From RUG369 sp050949645 (lineage in GTDB: Bacteria > Planctomycetota > Planctomycetia > Pirellulales > Thermoguttaceae), in the NCBI GenBank assembly GCA_050949645.1, contig JBMNGC010000001.1:2852001-2916000 (forward strand): 64,000 bases of DNA. Reading direction: 5' to 3'. Every line of letters begins with the position of its first letter. The stretch's first letter is position 1. Both the position numbers and the translations under genes were made by a program. Below the pieces are notes generated by a model that searched no databases, was not told where the DNA came from, and saw nothing but the letters and a program-made list of their open reading frames with translations. Shown one piece after another: positions 1 to 9,200 of the stretch.

Positions 1-312
1 TCTGCTCGTGAGGGAGATCGATTAAAATAACGGGCATGTTGTGCGGAACGAACGGACAAACGTCGCGCGTTCGTTCCGCCGACGCGTCAAGTTAATGAAG
101 GGGCTGACGTCGCGCCCTGTAGCAAACCGACAAACCCTCCGCAACGTCCGGTTTTTATCCTTAGCGTTCAATATATCTGTTCATTGAAACGACTCGTTTT
201 CGAACTATGTCTGAAAAATTTTGCTTTTTTCAAATAATTTTTGAGATTCTTTGTCGCTCGGCCGCTCTCTGTAGTAGACGCCTGCCGACTTCAGACGTCC
301 GCGAGGGGCTTT
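1..312. other. Gene-free left edge with an inverted repeat
   Basis: No convincing coding region is seen here. There is one perfect 12-bp inverted repeat, with arms GCGGAACGAACG at 43-54 and its complement at 68-79. No T-run follows, so it is not a classical terminator; it may be an operator or the 3' hairpin of a gene outside the window. The AT-richer part at 155-250 probably holds the promoter of the sigma-like gene that follows. Confidence 0.4.
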
Positions 313-1404
313 ATGTCGTTCAAAATTAAAGCCTGTTCGAGCGCCTCGGCGCCGGACGCGTATCGCGAGTGGTTCGAACAGTGGGAAAAATATCTCCCCT
401 GGGACGAGCGCAAAGACGCGGTTCGCGATCGACTCGAGAGCCTCAGTCAGGGATACCGGGCGAAATTCGATCCGCGACGCGTGATGTTCGACGCGGAATC
501 GCCCCTCTTCCGACGTCTCCTGTACTCCTTGACGTACCATTGGACGCAGATGAAAGACGCGCCGCCGACCGACGACGAGGAGACGATTAAGTCGCTCGAA
601 ACGCATGGCCGCGGCGGCTCCAATCCACTCGAGGATCTGACGCTCGCCGATTCGATGCTCGCAGAGATTCACGAGAACCGAACCCAGGCCAAGGAATATT
701 TGGAACGGCGCTTCGGAGGCTTTGCCGTTAAGACCGCGCGGAAGATGGGGCTGCGCGTCTTACCCAATTTGAACGAGTGCGAATGGTGGCTCAACGCTTA
801 TTATTCGCTCGTCGGACTCATGGGGAACGCGCCCGCGCTCGCCTCGTACGCCGGTCGCGCGGGCGTCGGAACGTGGATCAAGATGGTTGTCTATTCTTCC
901 AACAGGAGCAAATCCGCGCCGAAAACGTTCAGCGAAACCGTTGCCGACGAAGAAAAACTTCAATACATTGTCGCCAACATTCCGCAGAAGAACGTCGGCT
1001 CAGCGTCGCGCCTTGCGGAGGCGCACGAATTCAACGACTCGCTCCGAGCGTTCTGGCTCGAACTCTCCCCGATCGAGAGAGCGCTACTCCTCTATTGGAA
1101 CGAAAAGACGCCAAAGCGGTTCATACGCGTCGTTAACGCGGGCGACTATGACGACGCCTGGACGATATCGCCCAAAGACGTGCGTGAAGCGTACAAGCTT
1201 TGCGGGGTCGGTCTCAAGTCGAAGAAGTTCGTGCTCGCGCTCGTCGAGCGGCGCAAGGCTTTTTTACGACAATTCGACTTCGAACCGATGGACTCGAAGA
1301 CTTTTGTCCCTTTATATTGGAATCGACTTGTCGAACTCGGACGTGAATTCCCGATTGCCGAGGAAGAGTTTGCCGCAGACTCGCGACGTCGATTCGGAAA
1401 CTGA
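313..1404 (+). CDS. Sigma-70/ECF-like protein (putative)
   Basis: A predicted soluble protein of 363 residues. The ATG at 313 is preferred to the upstream TTG at 241 because GAGGGG lies 4 bases before it and the extra N-terminus looks non-coding. The middle (about residues 115-200, with FGGFAVKTARKMGL and AGRAGVGTWIKMVV) and the later LSPIERALLLYWNE stretch read like the region 2 and region 4 helices of a diverged RNA polymerase sigma factor. This is a resemblance, not a firm family match. The next gene, 58 bp downstream on the same strand, has a soluble N-terminus and one membrane segment, as expected for a membrane anti-sigma partner, which supports the call. A DNA-binding protein of another class is possible. 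Confidence 0.5.
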   Translation: MSFKIKACSSASAPDAYREWFEQWEKYLPWDERKDAVRDRLESLSQGYRAKFDPRRVMFDAESPLFRRLLYSLTYHWTQMKDAPPTDDEETIKSLETHGRGGSNPLEDLTLADSMLAEIHENRTQAKEYLERRFGGFAVKTARKMGLRVLPNLNECEWWLNAYYSLVGLMGNAPALASYAGRAGVGTWIKMVVYSSNRSKSAPKTFSETVADEEKLQYIVANIPQKNVGSASRLAEAHEFNDSLRAFWLELSPIERALLLYWNEKTPKRFIRVVNAGDYDDAWTISPKDVREAYKLCGVGLKSKKFVLALVERRKAFLRQFDFEPMDSKTFVPLYWNRLVELGREFPIAEEEFAADSRRRFGN

Positions 1405-1462
1405 CTTCAACCTTCGGCGAACTCGCCTACCGATTGCTGAGAGCTAGATAAGGCTTAGAAAA

Positions 1463-3118
1463 ATGACAAACTCGAATTCTTCCGATAAGAACGAAGCGCG
1501 TGCCCGAGCCGCGCTTTCGCCCGAGGAGCTTGACGAGCTTGATCGCCTCAACGCCGGGGTTCTCTCCTCAGAGGAGCGCGGTAAGCTCTTCGCCGAGCTC
1601 TATTCCAATCGCGATAAAAGACAAATTCTAGCCGAGATGTTTGAGCTTGAACTTCTCGAACGCGCGAAACTCGACGCCTCGGACGAGCTCAAGCTCGGCG
1701 TCCCGACGGCCATGAAAAACGAGCGACGCCGCAAGCGTCGACGACGCATAGCCGTAGCGTCCGCCGTTGCCGCCGCGCTTGCCGTCGTCGTTGCGATCGA
1801 CGCGCGTTGGCGGTCACCGCGCGACCTGGCGCGAAAATCTGTCGACGAGGTGGAGACGTTCGACGCTGAGTCCCAGACGCCCATGAGCATGTATCTCTCC
1901 ACGACGGAGCTTGACGAATCTCAAGACGCGCAGGATATGGCGTCTAAGGAGCCGTTGAGCTTTCCGTCGCCTATGAACTTCTCCGGCGCTTTTTCCGATT
2001 CGGAGCCCTCTGGCGCCGCAATGCAAGACTCCGCAACCATGGGGAGCGCCGACCCCGTCATAATGGGCGGCGGGGAAAACCGATCCGCACGCTCGATGGA
2101 CGCCGATATGTTGGGCGCTCACTCCGTTCAGCCAAACATGAACTCCCGTTCGCCCCAAGGAGGGGCTCCTATGAGGACGTCTGCCCCTAGAGGAGGGATG
2201 GATATGAATATGGGTATGGTTACGGGAGAAGATATGGAGGGAATGTATGGAACCAGTAATCTGAATACCATGAGCGGTACGGGCGGAATGGAGTCTATGA
2301 ACAAGATGGGAGGCATGGGAGGAGGAAGTAGGCATGTAGGAGAAACCATGGGAATGAATAGCTCTGGCGCTATGGGAGGTGTGGGAGCTATGAGTATGCA
2401 GGGAGGTATGAGCGGCGCGAGATCTCCGGAGAGAATGTCGAGCGGCTCCATGAGCGCTCCGCCCTCCCACAACCAGAGAAGCATGGACGACTATGCGCCA
2501 GCTCCTGAGGCCTTCGAAGCAGGAGGTCGGAACTATAATCAGAAAACGACGCGAGATAGCCATGAGGACGTCGACGAGCTTTTGGCGAACGATAGTCTTG
2601 TTGTCGCCTCCCATCTTATCGACGATTCGGAGCGCAAGACTGAGGAAAGCGATCACGCGTTCGGAACGACCGACACGCCCGAGGTTAACAAGTGGTTTTC
2701 GCGCAGCGCCGTTACTGGGACGCTTGCGAAGATTATTCGTCTTATGGATCGGCGCGAGTTTGATCGCGCGCAAATCGAGTTCGACAAGCTCTCCGAATCT
2801 CTGAAAACAAGCGCGCCGGGCGAGATGATCCGCGGCGTCTTGGCGTATCAACGTTGCGACTACGAGACGTCGGAACGCGCGTTTCGCGCCGTGTACGCGC
2901 TGCGACCTGATTCTGTCGCGGTACGTTACAACTTAGCTGCAACCCTTCAGATTCTCGACAAAACGCAGGAATCGTCGGCGATCTTTGAAACGCTTTCATC
3001 GGAGATTGCGGATAACGAACGTTGGGAGTTCCTGCGCAGCGAGGAAACGCGCCGCGACGTCGAGCGCCGAGCGGAAGAATATCGCCGCGAAAGCTCTGAA
3101 AAAGAATCCTCTGACTGA
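1463..3118 (+). CDS. Membrane protein with anti-sigma-like N-terminus, Met/Gly-rich middle and TPR C-terminus
   Basis: 551 residues. Residues 1-90 are charged and helical (LSPEELDELDRLNAG) and resemble the cytoplasmic part of anti-sigma factors. A run of Arg and Lys (about 88-95) precedes one hydrophobic segment (96-112). Residues about 165-330 are low complexity, rich in Met, Gly and Ser with repeated GGM, MGG and SMS motifs. Residues about 420-515 form TPR-like helix pairs (ALRPDSVAVRYNLAATLQIL). It lies just downstream of the sigma-like gene and is probably co-transcribed with it, so a role in holding or releasing that factor is plausible but inferred. The Met-rich section could bind copper or simply be a flexible periplasmic linker; no catalytic motif is visible. 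Confidence 0.5.
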   Translation: MTNSNSSDKNEARARAALSPEELDELDRLNAGVLSSEERGKLFAELYSNRDKRQILAEMFELELLERAKLDASDELKLGVPTAMKNERRRKRRRRIAVASAVAAALAVVVAIDARWRSPRDLARKSVDEVETFDAESQTPMSMYLSTTELDESQDAQDMASKEPLSFPSPMNFSGAFSDSEPSGAAMQDSATMGSADPVIMGGGENRSARSMDADMLGAHSVQPNMNSRSPQGGAPMRTSAPRGGMDMNMGMVTGEDMEGMYGTSNLNTMSGTGGMESMNKMGGMGGGSRHVGETMGMNSSGAMGGVGAMSMQGGMSGARSPERMSSGSMSAPPSHNQRSMDDYAPAPEAFEAGGRNYNQKTTRDSHEDVDELLANDSLVVASHLIDDSERKTEESDHAFGTTDTPEVNKWFSRSAVTGTLAKIIRLMDRREFDRAQIEFDKLSESLKTSAPGEMIRGVLAYQRCDYETSERAFRAVYALRPDSVAVRYNLAATLQILDKTQESSAIFETLSSEIADNERWEFLRSEETRRDVERRAEEYRRESSEKESSD

Positions 3119-3559
3119 GGGAGTGACGTCTGAAGAGAAAGGCTCCACCGCGGGCGCATTTTCGCTATGAGACGTCGCCTTAATTAATGGGCTCGATTTT
3201 TATGATTTTTGGGCGTTAATTCAGCAAATTTATCTCTTGAAAATCGGACGCCAGATTTCTTGGCAAAATGTCGCCCACGTTTCCTTGCCCGTATAAACGT
3301 TATAAACGTAACATCTTGTCCTGTCTTAATCTTGGGTTAGTCTGGCTAAGGGGCGTCATTTAGATAATTTTCGGAAAATATCCAAAATAAACCGATTTTT
3401 CATTGACAAGCGGAGCCTTCTATGTATATTGTGAAGAAAAGGAGATCCCCCTGGGATTTTCTGAATTTTTTGATTCAGGCGACGCTGTTATTGGTCGGGT
3501 TGTGTGTAAGGTCAATGACGTCGGCGCCACGAAACTACCAAGTTAGGAGTTACTCCAAA
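3119..3559. other. Gene-free AT-rich spacer with promoter
   Basis: An AT-rich 441-bp intergenic stretch. Apart from the promoter listed separately at 3403-3430, no coding signal is seen. A reading frame that starts at 3422 overlaps the predicted -10 box and is therefore unlikely to be the true start of the following gene. Confidence 0.5.
3403..3430 (+). promoter_or_regulatory. Sigma-70-type promoter of the Cys-rich protein gene
   Basis: TTGACA at 3403-3408 and TATATT at 3425-3430, separated by 16 bases. Transcription would start near 3438 and give a leader of about 120 nt before the ATG at 3560. Confidence 0.6.
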
Positions 3560-4216
3560 ATGAAAAAGTTTCTGAGCACGTTTGCGGCGTTGGCGCTCGT
3601 CCTTTCCGCCTCCTACTCATTTGCTCAAGATCAGGATGTCCAGCCGGCTGCCGAGCCTGCTGAACAGGTTGAGATGGCAGTTGCTGAAGCTGACGTCCTT
3701 GCAGCTCCGGAAGCCGTTGAGGCTGACGAAGTTGCTCCGTCCGCTTGCGGCGCCGTTGAATTTGATTGCGCGCCCGTCTACCAGGCGACTCCCTTCTGCT
3801 TCCGTCCTTGCTGGAATCTTAGAGCCTACCGCGCGAGCCGCTTCTGCGCGCCCGCCGCGTGCGACGTTGTCGAGCCTTGCGACGTTGTCGAGCCTTGCGA
3901 TCCTGTCGCTCCTTGCGACGCCGTTGAAATCGCTCCGATCGAAACGGTCGAAACGGTCGCTCCTTGCGCCCCCGTCTGCGCGCCTTGCCCGACGGTCTGC
4001 AAGCCCCGTTGCTTCCCGAAAGTTCGTCCGATCTGCCGTCCTGCCGTTTGCAAGCCGGTCGTTCGTCCTGTTTGCCGTCCCGTCGTTTGCAAGCCGGTCG
4101 TTCGTCGCGTTTGCCGACCCGCGTTCTGCCGACCTCTGTGCTGCCCTCGCGCCACCGTCGCGCCTTGCGCGCCCGTTAGCGTTCCGGCCTGCGCGCCCGT
4201 CGCTTGCTGCGGCTGA
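3560..4216 (+). CDS. Secreted Cys/Pro-rich repeat protein
   Basis: 218 residues. The ATG at 3560 has AGGAG about 10 bases upstream and begins a clear signal peptide (MKKFLSTFAALALVLS, probable cleavage after SFA). The mature N-terminus is acidic and rich in Ala, Glu and Val. From about residue 75 it becomes a Cys repeat protein: CDVVEPCD units, then tandem VCKPVVRPVCRP units. The Cys-x-x-Pro/Val periodicity suggests a disulfide-crosslinked extracellular or cell-wall structural protein. No enzyme motif is present. Its own strong promoter and terminator make it a single-gene unit, probably highly expressed. Cys-rich surface proteins are known from planctomycete envelopes; assignment here is by composition only. 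Confidence 0.7.
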   Translation: MKKFLSTFAALALVLSASYSFAQDQDVQPAAEPAEQVEMAVAEADVLAAPEAVEADEVAPSACGAVEFDCAPVYQATPFCFRPCWNLRAYRASRFCAPAACDVVEPCDVVEPCDPVAPCDAVEIAPIETVETVAPCAPVCAPCPTVCKPRCFPKVRPICRPAVCKPVVRPVCRPVVCKPVVRRVCRPAFCRPLCCPRATVAPCAPVSVPACAPVACCG

Positions 4217-4237
4217 GTTTCATCAACTCTCCTGAAC

Positions 4238-4315
4238 ATTCAGTTCGTTATTTAGCGAACTGAATCAAAGCAGAAAAAAGGGCGCTTCTGTTCTGTAACG
4301 GAAGCGCCTCTTTTT
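4238..4315 (+). terminator. Two hairpins ending in a rho-independent terminator
   Basis: The first hairpin has perfect 10-bp arms (ATTCAGTTCG, 4238-4247, pairing with 4256-4265). The second has an 8-bp stem, GGCGCTTC (4281-4288) with GAAGCGCC (4301-4308), followed by TCTTTTT. It terminates the Cys-rich gene. Confidence 0.85.
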
Positions 4316-4319
4316 ACCG

Positions 4320-4515
4320 CACACGTCCAAACTTCGGTTTGGCGTTACGACGTCCGGAATTCCGCGGCGTCGGTCTAGCGCGACTCGTCTTGAGAAGCGT
4401 TACGTATTCGTCGGGCCCTTGCTTGAACCACCCGACTCATGACCGGCCTGATCTATACGCCGCGTTTACGTTAGAGGATCGCGAAGTTCTTCGAGCTTCG
4501 CGGTCCTTCTTTTTT
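4320..4515 (+). ncRNA. Candidate structured small RNA between two terminators
   Basis: No plausible protein is coded here, yet the stretch is bounded on the left by the preceding terminator and ends with a strong plus-strand terminator (4476-4515). It contains a CCAAAC-TTCG-GTTTGG hairpin with a UUCG tetraloop (about 4327-4342), a palindrome CGGAATTCCG, a GTCGGG/CCCGAC stem and a repeated CGTTACG. This is the pattern expected of an independent small RNA. No known RNA family was recognised and no good promoter was found, so the call is tentative. Confidence 0.3.
4476..4515 (+). terminator. Rho-independent terminator
   Basis: Stem GGATCGCGAAG (4476-4486) pairs with CTTCGCGGTCC and is followed by TTCTTTTTT. 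There is no gene on the plus strand directly before it, which is why a small RNA is proposed. Confidence 0.75.
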
Positions 4516-4553
4516 GTCTTCAAAGGTTGCTGCTGATTGGCGCCGTTGCGCAC

Positions 4554-4597
4554 AAAAAAACCGCGAAGCTCAACAGAGTCTTCGCGGTTTATTTTTT
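4554..4597 (-). terminator. Terminator of serC
   Basis: Arms AACCGCGAAG and CTTCGCGGTT flank an 11-base loop. An A7 run on the left gives U7 on the minus strand, and a T-run on the right means it could work in both directions. It lies just after the serC stop codon. Confidence 0.8.
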
Positions 4598-4632
4598 GCT
4601 CTCTTAGTGGAAAGCGCCTTTATATTAACGAC

Positions 4633-5724
4633 TCATGCGTTCTTTTTGGCGAAATCAACCATGAAATCGCGGAGCGCGACGACGCCTTCGACGGGCATCG
4701 CGTTGTAAATGGAGGCGCGCTCGCCGCCGAGGTCGCGGTGACCGGCAAGGTTGATAAGCTTGCACCCCTTCGCTTCTTCCTGGAATTTCTTGTCGAGCTC
4801 TTCCGTCGGTAGGCGGAAGGAAACGTTCATGTAGGAGCGATATTCCTTATTCGCATGGACGCGATAGAATCCTTCCGTCGCGTCGATCGCGTCGTAAAGG
4901 AGCTTCGCCTTCGCAACGTTCTTTTCATACATCGCTTGGAGACCGCCCTGTTCCTTAAGCCAGTCGGTCACGAGCTTCATCATGTAAATGCCAAAGGTCG
5001 GAGGCGTGTTGAGCATCGAATCCTTTGCCGCGAGCTTCTTGTAGGAGAACATCGACGGAAGGTCGTCGCCGCTGAGTTCGACGAAATCGTCGCGCATGAC
5101 GACGAGGGTTACGCCCGCGGGCCCCGCGTTCTTTTGCGCGCAGCCAAAGAGAACGCCGTACTTCTCGATATCGACGGGCCGGCTGAAGATCTCGCTCGAC
5201 GCGTCGCAAACGAGAGGCGCCGCGACGTTCGGTTCGCGCGGAAATTGGACGCCTTCAATCGTTTCATTCATGCAGATATAGCAGTATTTGGCGCCGGGGG
5301 TAATCTGGAGCTCTTCGTCCTTAGGCTTGCGTACGTAGCCTTCGTCCTTGTTGTCGAAGATAATATTGACCTTACCCTGCGTTTTCGCTTCCGCGGCGGC
5401 CTTCTTGCTCCAATTTCCGGTAACGACGTAATCGGCGGACGCGTCGCGGTTGCGAATGAAGTTCATCGGGAGCATCGCGAACTGGGTCAGCGAGCCGCCC
5501 TGGAGGAACATGATCTTGTAGTTTTCTGGCGCTCCGAGGAGTTCGCGAACGTTCGCTTTCGTCTGTGCGAGAATTTCACCGAACTGCTTAGAACGGTGAC
5601 TGATTTCAAGGATAGAAGCGCCGCAACCGGGTAGGCACAGAAGCTCTTCCTGAGCTTTCTTTAAAACGGGAACCGGCAAAACGGCAGGACCGGCCGAAAA
5701 ATTGTAAAGTCGTTCTTCTGGCAT
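4633..5724 (-). CDS. serC: Phosphoserine aminotransferase
   Basis: 363 residues, the usual family length. The enzyme makes 3-phosphoserine from 3-phosphohydroxypyruvate and glutamate in serine synthesis, and can also serve pyridoxal phosphate synthesis. The N-terminus YNFSAGPAVLP is diagnostic, the LQGGSLTQFAMLPMN stretch binds cofactor, and the PLP lysine is K198 in FGCAQKNAGPAG. The C-terminal GHRDLGGERASIYNAMP motif is also characteristic. AAAGGA lies about 8 bases before the ATG. It is transcribed alone, with a possible minus-strand TATAAT at 5837-5842 upstream and its own terminator. Confidence 0.95.
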   Translation of the reverse strand: MPEERLYNFSAGPAVLPVPVLKKAQEELLCLPGCGASILEISHRSKQFGEILAQTKANVRELLGAPENYKIMFLQGGSLTQFAMLPMNFIRNRDASADYVVTGNWSKKAAAEAKTQGKVNIIFDNKDEGYVRKPKDEELQITPGAKYCYICMNETIEGVQFPREPNVAAPLVCDASSEIFSRPVDIEKYGVLFGCAQKNAGPAGVTLVVMRDDFVELSGDDLPSMFSYKKLAAKDSMLNTPPTFGIYMMKLVTDWLKEQGGLQAMYEKNVAKAKLLYDAIDATEGFYRVHANKEYRSYMNVSFRLPTEELDKKFQEEAKGCKLINLAGHRDLGGERASIYNAMPVEGVVALRDFMVDFAKKNA

Positions 5725-5975
5725 GAATCATTTCCTTTCGCCGCTGGCGATGAAATCAGGTTGAGGCGTCCGCATGCTCTTCATGCGCGCGTGCTGCGCG
5801 CCTTGCTACAATAAACACAAACGCCCATACCGCCGTATTATAACTCAAGGTTGTCGTAGAGACAGGGGGCGTCGCCGCAAAGACAGCGGCGCGGCGATCT
5901 TCTGGCGCCTCGAGCGCGGCGTTTTTTCAGCGACAGAAAGAAAGAAAAATTCACCTCGTTTCTCGAGAACGCTCG

Positions 5976-6125
5976 TCGTTGTTTTCCTGAAAAAATGGCG
6001 CGTTGTCTTGACAACTGACCGCTTTAACTATAGCATTTCACAGTGTAGTGTCGTTGTTTTCCTGAAAAAATGGCGCGTTGTCTTGACAACTGACCGCTTT
6101 AACTATAGCATTTCACAGTGTAGTG
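5976..6125. repeat. Exact 75-bp tandem duplication upstream of tex
   Basis: Two copies, 5976-6050 and 6051-6125, identical as read. A few bases of a third copy (TCGT) follow at 6126. Each copy carries a complete promoter-like sequence. Perfect identity implies a recent duplication or strong selection. Confidence 0.95.
6008..6111 (+). promoter_or_regulatory. Twin promoters for tex
   Basis: TTGACA at 6008-6013 and again at 6083-6088. Each is followed after 17 bases by TAGCAT (6031-6036 and 6106-6111), overlapping TATAGC at a 15-base spacing. Either choice of -10 box gives a promoter 75 bp apart in the two copies, so tex probably has two start sites with leaders of roughly 200 and 125 nt. Confidence 0.5.
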
Positions 6126-6242
6126 TCGTCGATTTACCGCTTCAAGTCGGCGACCGCTGCGGCGCGTTGTTGACATTGGGTCGAGTCCTTGCGTCGCGAG
6201 GGCTCGGCGCCGCCTTTTTTATTTTGCCCGGTTGCGTTCCAG

Positions 6243-9200
6243 ATGATTGAAACGATTAAGGTTAGTCCTGTCTCTTTAGCACGCGAGCTCAGCCTTCCCA
6301 TTGAGAAGGTCGAAGCGACGACGACCCTGTTAGACAGCGGTCTTTCCGTTCCTTACATCCTCTGCTATTGCAAGGATCAGACTGCCTTGGAAGACGACGA
6401 CGTCGTCAAGGTCGCGTTATTATACGACAAACGCCATAAATTTGCCGATAGGAAGTACTCATATCTTAAAACGGTGAGCGAACGCGGGGAGCTCACTCCT
6501 GAGCTTGAGAAACTTATGATCGAGGCGCGGCTGCCTTCGCGCCTGGAAGACCTGTATTTCCCCTTCCGTGCAAAGAACGATCCGGCGCCGAAAGCTGCTC
6601 GCGAAAAGGGACTGGAACCACTCGCCGACGCCATTCTAAACGCTCAAGACTCCAAAACGCCAATCGAGAAGCTTGCCGAACCCTTCGTCGACGCTTCGAA
6701 AGGCGTTGCGACCGTTGAGGACGCGCTTCAGGGCGCTGCGGAGATTATCGCCGAGCGCCTGAGCGATCTTTTTCCGCTGCGACAGAGCGTACGTAAATAC
6801 TTGCGTCAGAATGCGTTCGTCGTTTCCAAACGCGCCGCCGTTTCCGAGCCGTCCAACGTCGCTACACTGAAGTCCTCGACCCCTGAAAACGCTTCGACCG
6901 ACAAACAGACGGTAGAAGTCGCCGACGACAAAGAGACGAAGGTAAACGCTGACGTCGAAAAGACGACCGCCGACGCCGGCGAAGAAGCGAAAACGCTCGG
7001 CGCTAACGTCGAAAAGGCGACTCCTGACGCAGGCGAAGAAGCGAAGAAGCCTGGCGCTGACGTCGAAAAGGCGACTCCCGACGCAGGTGAAGAAGCGAAG
7101 AAACCTAGCGCTGACGTCGAAAAGGCGACTCCCGACGCAGGTGAAGAAGCGAAGAAGCCTGGCGCTGACGACGAAAAGGCGACTTCCGACGCAGGTGAAG
7201 AAGCGAAGAAGCCTGGCGCTGACGTCGAAAAGGCGACTTCCGACGCAGGTGAAGAAGCGAAGAAGCCTAGCGCTGACGTCGAAAAGGCGACTCCCGACGC
7301 AGGTGAAGAAGGGGAGAAGCCTGGCGCTGACGACGAAACGACGGAGTCCGACGCCGACGAAGAAAGGAAGCAGTCGAACGCCGACGCGCACGCGCAGAGA
7401 CGCGCCCGTTTCTATTCGCACTTTTTCGACGCGTCCTTCCCGCTTTATCGTTTGACTCGCGATCAGATCTATACGCTCAATCGCGGCAAGAAAGAAAAAA
7501 TACTCGACGTCTCGTTCCAATTTGACCATGACGCGCTCGTCGAAGTTGCCAAAGAAGTCGCTGTTCCCCAAGGCCGCGCTTACGAGGAATTTCTTACGCC
7601 CATTCTGGTCAAAGCGCTGGACTCTCTCCTTGTGCCGACGATCGAAGCCGACGTCCGCACGGAGCTTGTCAACAACGCGGCTGAAAAGGCGCTCGACGAC
7701 GTCTGCTCCGCGCTGAGCAAAAGGCTGATGCTCCGTCCGGTTAAAGGACGAAGAATCATTGGCGTCGATTCCGGGTTCCGTACCGCGAGTCGAGTCGCAG
7801 CGCTTGACGAAAATGGCGCGGTTCTTGAGACGGACTCCGTTTGCCTGCGCGGCGCCGAAGAACGCGTCGACGCGGGAATTGAACGGCTTGCAGAACTCGT
7901 CAAGAAGCATGACGTCAGCGTGATAGCGCTCCGCTGCGGCTCGAACCACAGTCGCAACCTCGATTCGCTCATCGCGAAGCTCATTGAGGAAAAACTCGCC
8001 GACAAAGATGTCGCCTTTATCAACGTGAATGACGCCGGTTGCGACGCGTATGGAGCCTCGCCTGGCGCCGTTGAGGAATTCCCAGATTTTGACCCCTTTA
8101 CGCGCGTTGCGATTTCGTTAGGGCGACGACTCCTTGACCCCCTTGCTGAATATGTCAAGGTCTCTCCCGACGCTCTTTGCGACGATTCGGCTTGTCAACG
8201 AATACGCGAAAAAACTCTTCGCGAAGCGCTCGGCAAGATCGTGTCCCGATGCGTTTCGGTCGTCGGCGTCGACGCGAACAAGGTCGATGAAGCGACCCTC
8301 TCGTTCATCGCGGGGTTCACGCCCCTCTCCGTTAAGAACTTTCTCGAATATCGTAAGACGAAGGGCCCGTTCCGCACAAGAGAGCAATTCAAGAGAGTCA
8401 AAGGCGTTTCCGATTCGACCTTCCGGCAGTGCGCCGGGTTCATGAAGATCGTCGACGGAGAGAATCCGCTTGACGCAACTTGGATTCACCCGGAAAGTTA
8501 TCAGACGGCGCTCGCGCTTCTGGAGAAGTTCGAGATGACCGTTGACGACCTTCGTTCCGAGGAACAGCGCGCGAAACTCGGCGAAAAGACGAAGGACGCC
8601 GACGTCGCGGCGCTCGCCAAAGAGCTCGGAGTCGGTCCGCTCGCGCTAGCCGATATCCTTTCGGAACTGGTAACGCCCGGTCAGGATCCTCGTGAGAAAG
8701 AATCGTATCCGATCTTCAAGAAGAGTCTGATCAAATTAAAGGATCTCAAATTCGCGATGGAGCTTGTCGGCGTTGCGACGCGAGTCCTTGACTACGGCGC
8801 GTTCATTGATTTTGGCGGCGAGGTCCAAGGTCTGCTTCATGTCAGCCGTCTTAGTTCTGATCGAATCTCGGACGCGCGCGACGTGATTGTTCGCGGCGAC
8901 AAGGTCAAGGTCAGGGTTGTGGGAATTGACCTCGCCCAGCGTCGCGTTTCCTTTGCGAGCGCCGATTCGACCGCCGATGATAGTCGTCCGCCCCATCGCG
9001 GCTCGCGTCGACGCGATTCCCGCGCAAAGGGCTCGGAGTCGCGCGAACGCCGACCTCGACGCCATTCCGAGGGCGAGCGCTCTCGAGACGGCGAGGCCAG
9101 GGGTGGCGCCAGGCGCAAACGCGCCGACAACGGCGAGCGAAGAGAAGGCGGATATGGCAAGCGCCGCGGTCGAGATAACGACCGTTCCCGACCGCCGCGC

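Larger units (their letters stand above)
5725..6242. other. Divergent intergenic region between serC and tex
   Basis: 518 bp without a believable gene. It holds the likely serC promoter (TATAAT on the minus strand at 5837-5842) and, toward tex, an exact 75-bp tandem duplication with two identical promoter-like sequences, listed separately. Short frames across the duplication only read through the repeat. Confidence 0.6.

Noticed and set aside
4339..4536. 65-codon plus-strand frame
   Set aside because: It runs through a strong terminator hairpin and T-run before its stop, so it would rarely be transcribed in full, and it lacks a ribosome-binding site.
5774..6250. 158-codon frame across the 75-bp repeat
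   Set aside because: The duplication happens to be a multiple of three, which keeps a chance frame open; the region is better explained as twin promoters.
6948..7379. CRISPR array
   Set aside because: The repeats are adjacent, in frame and protein-coding, with no unique spacers. No other regularly spaced repeats occur in the window.
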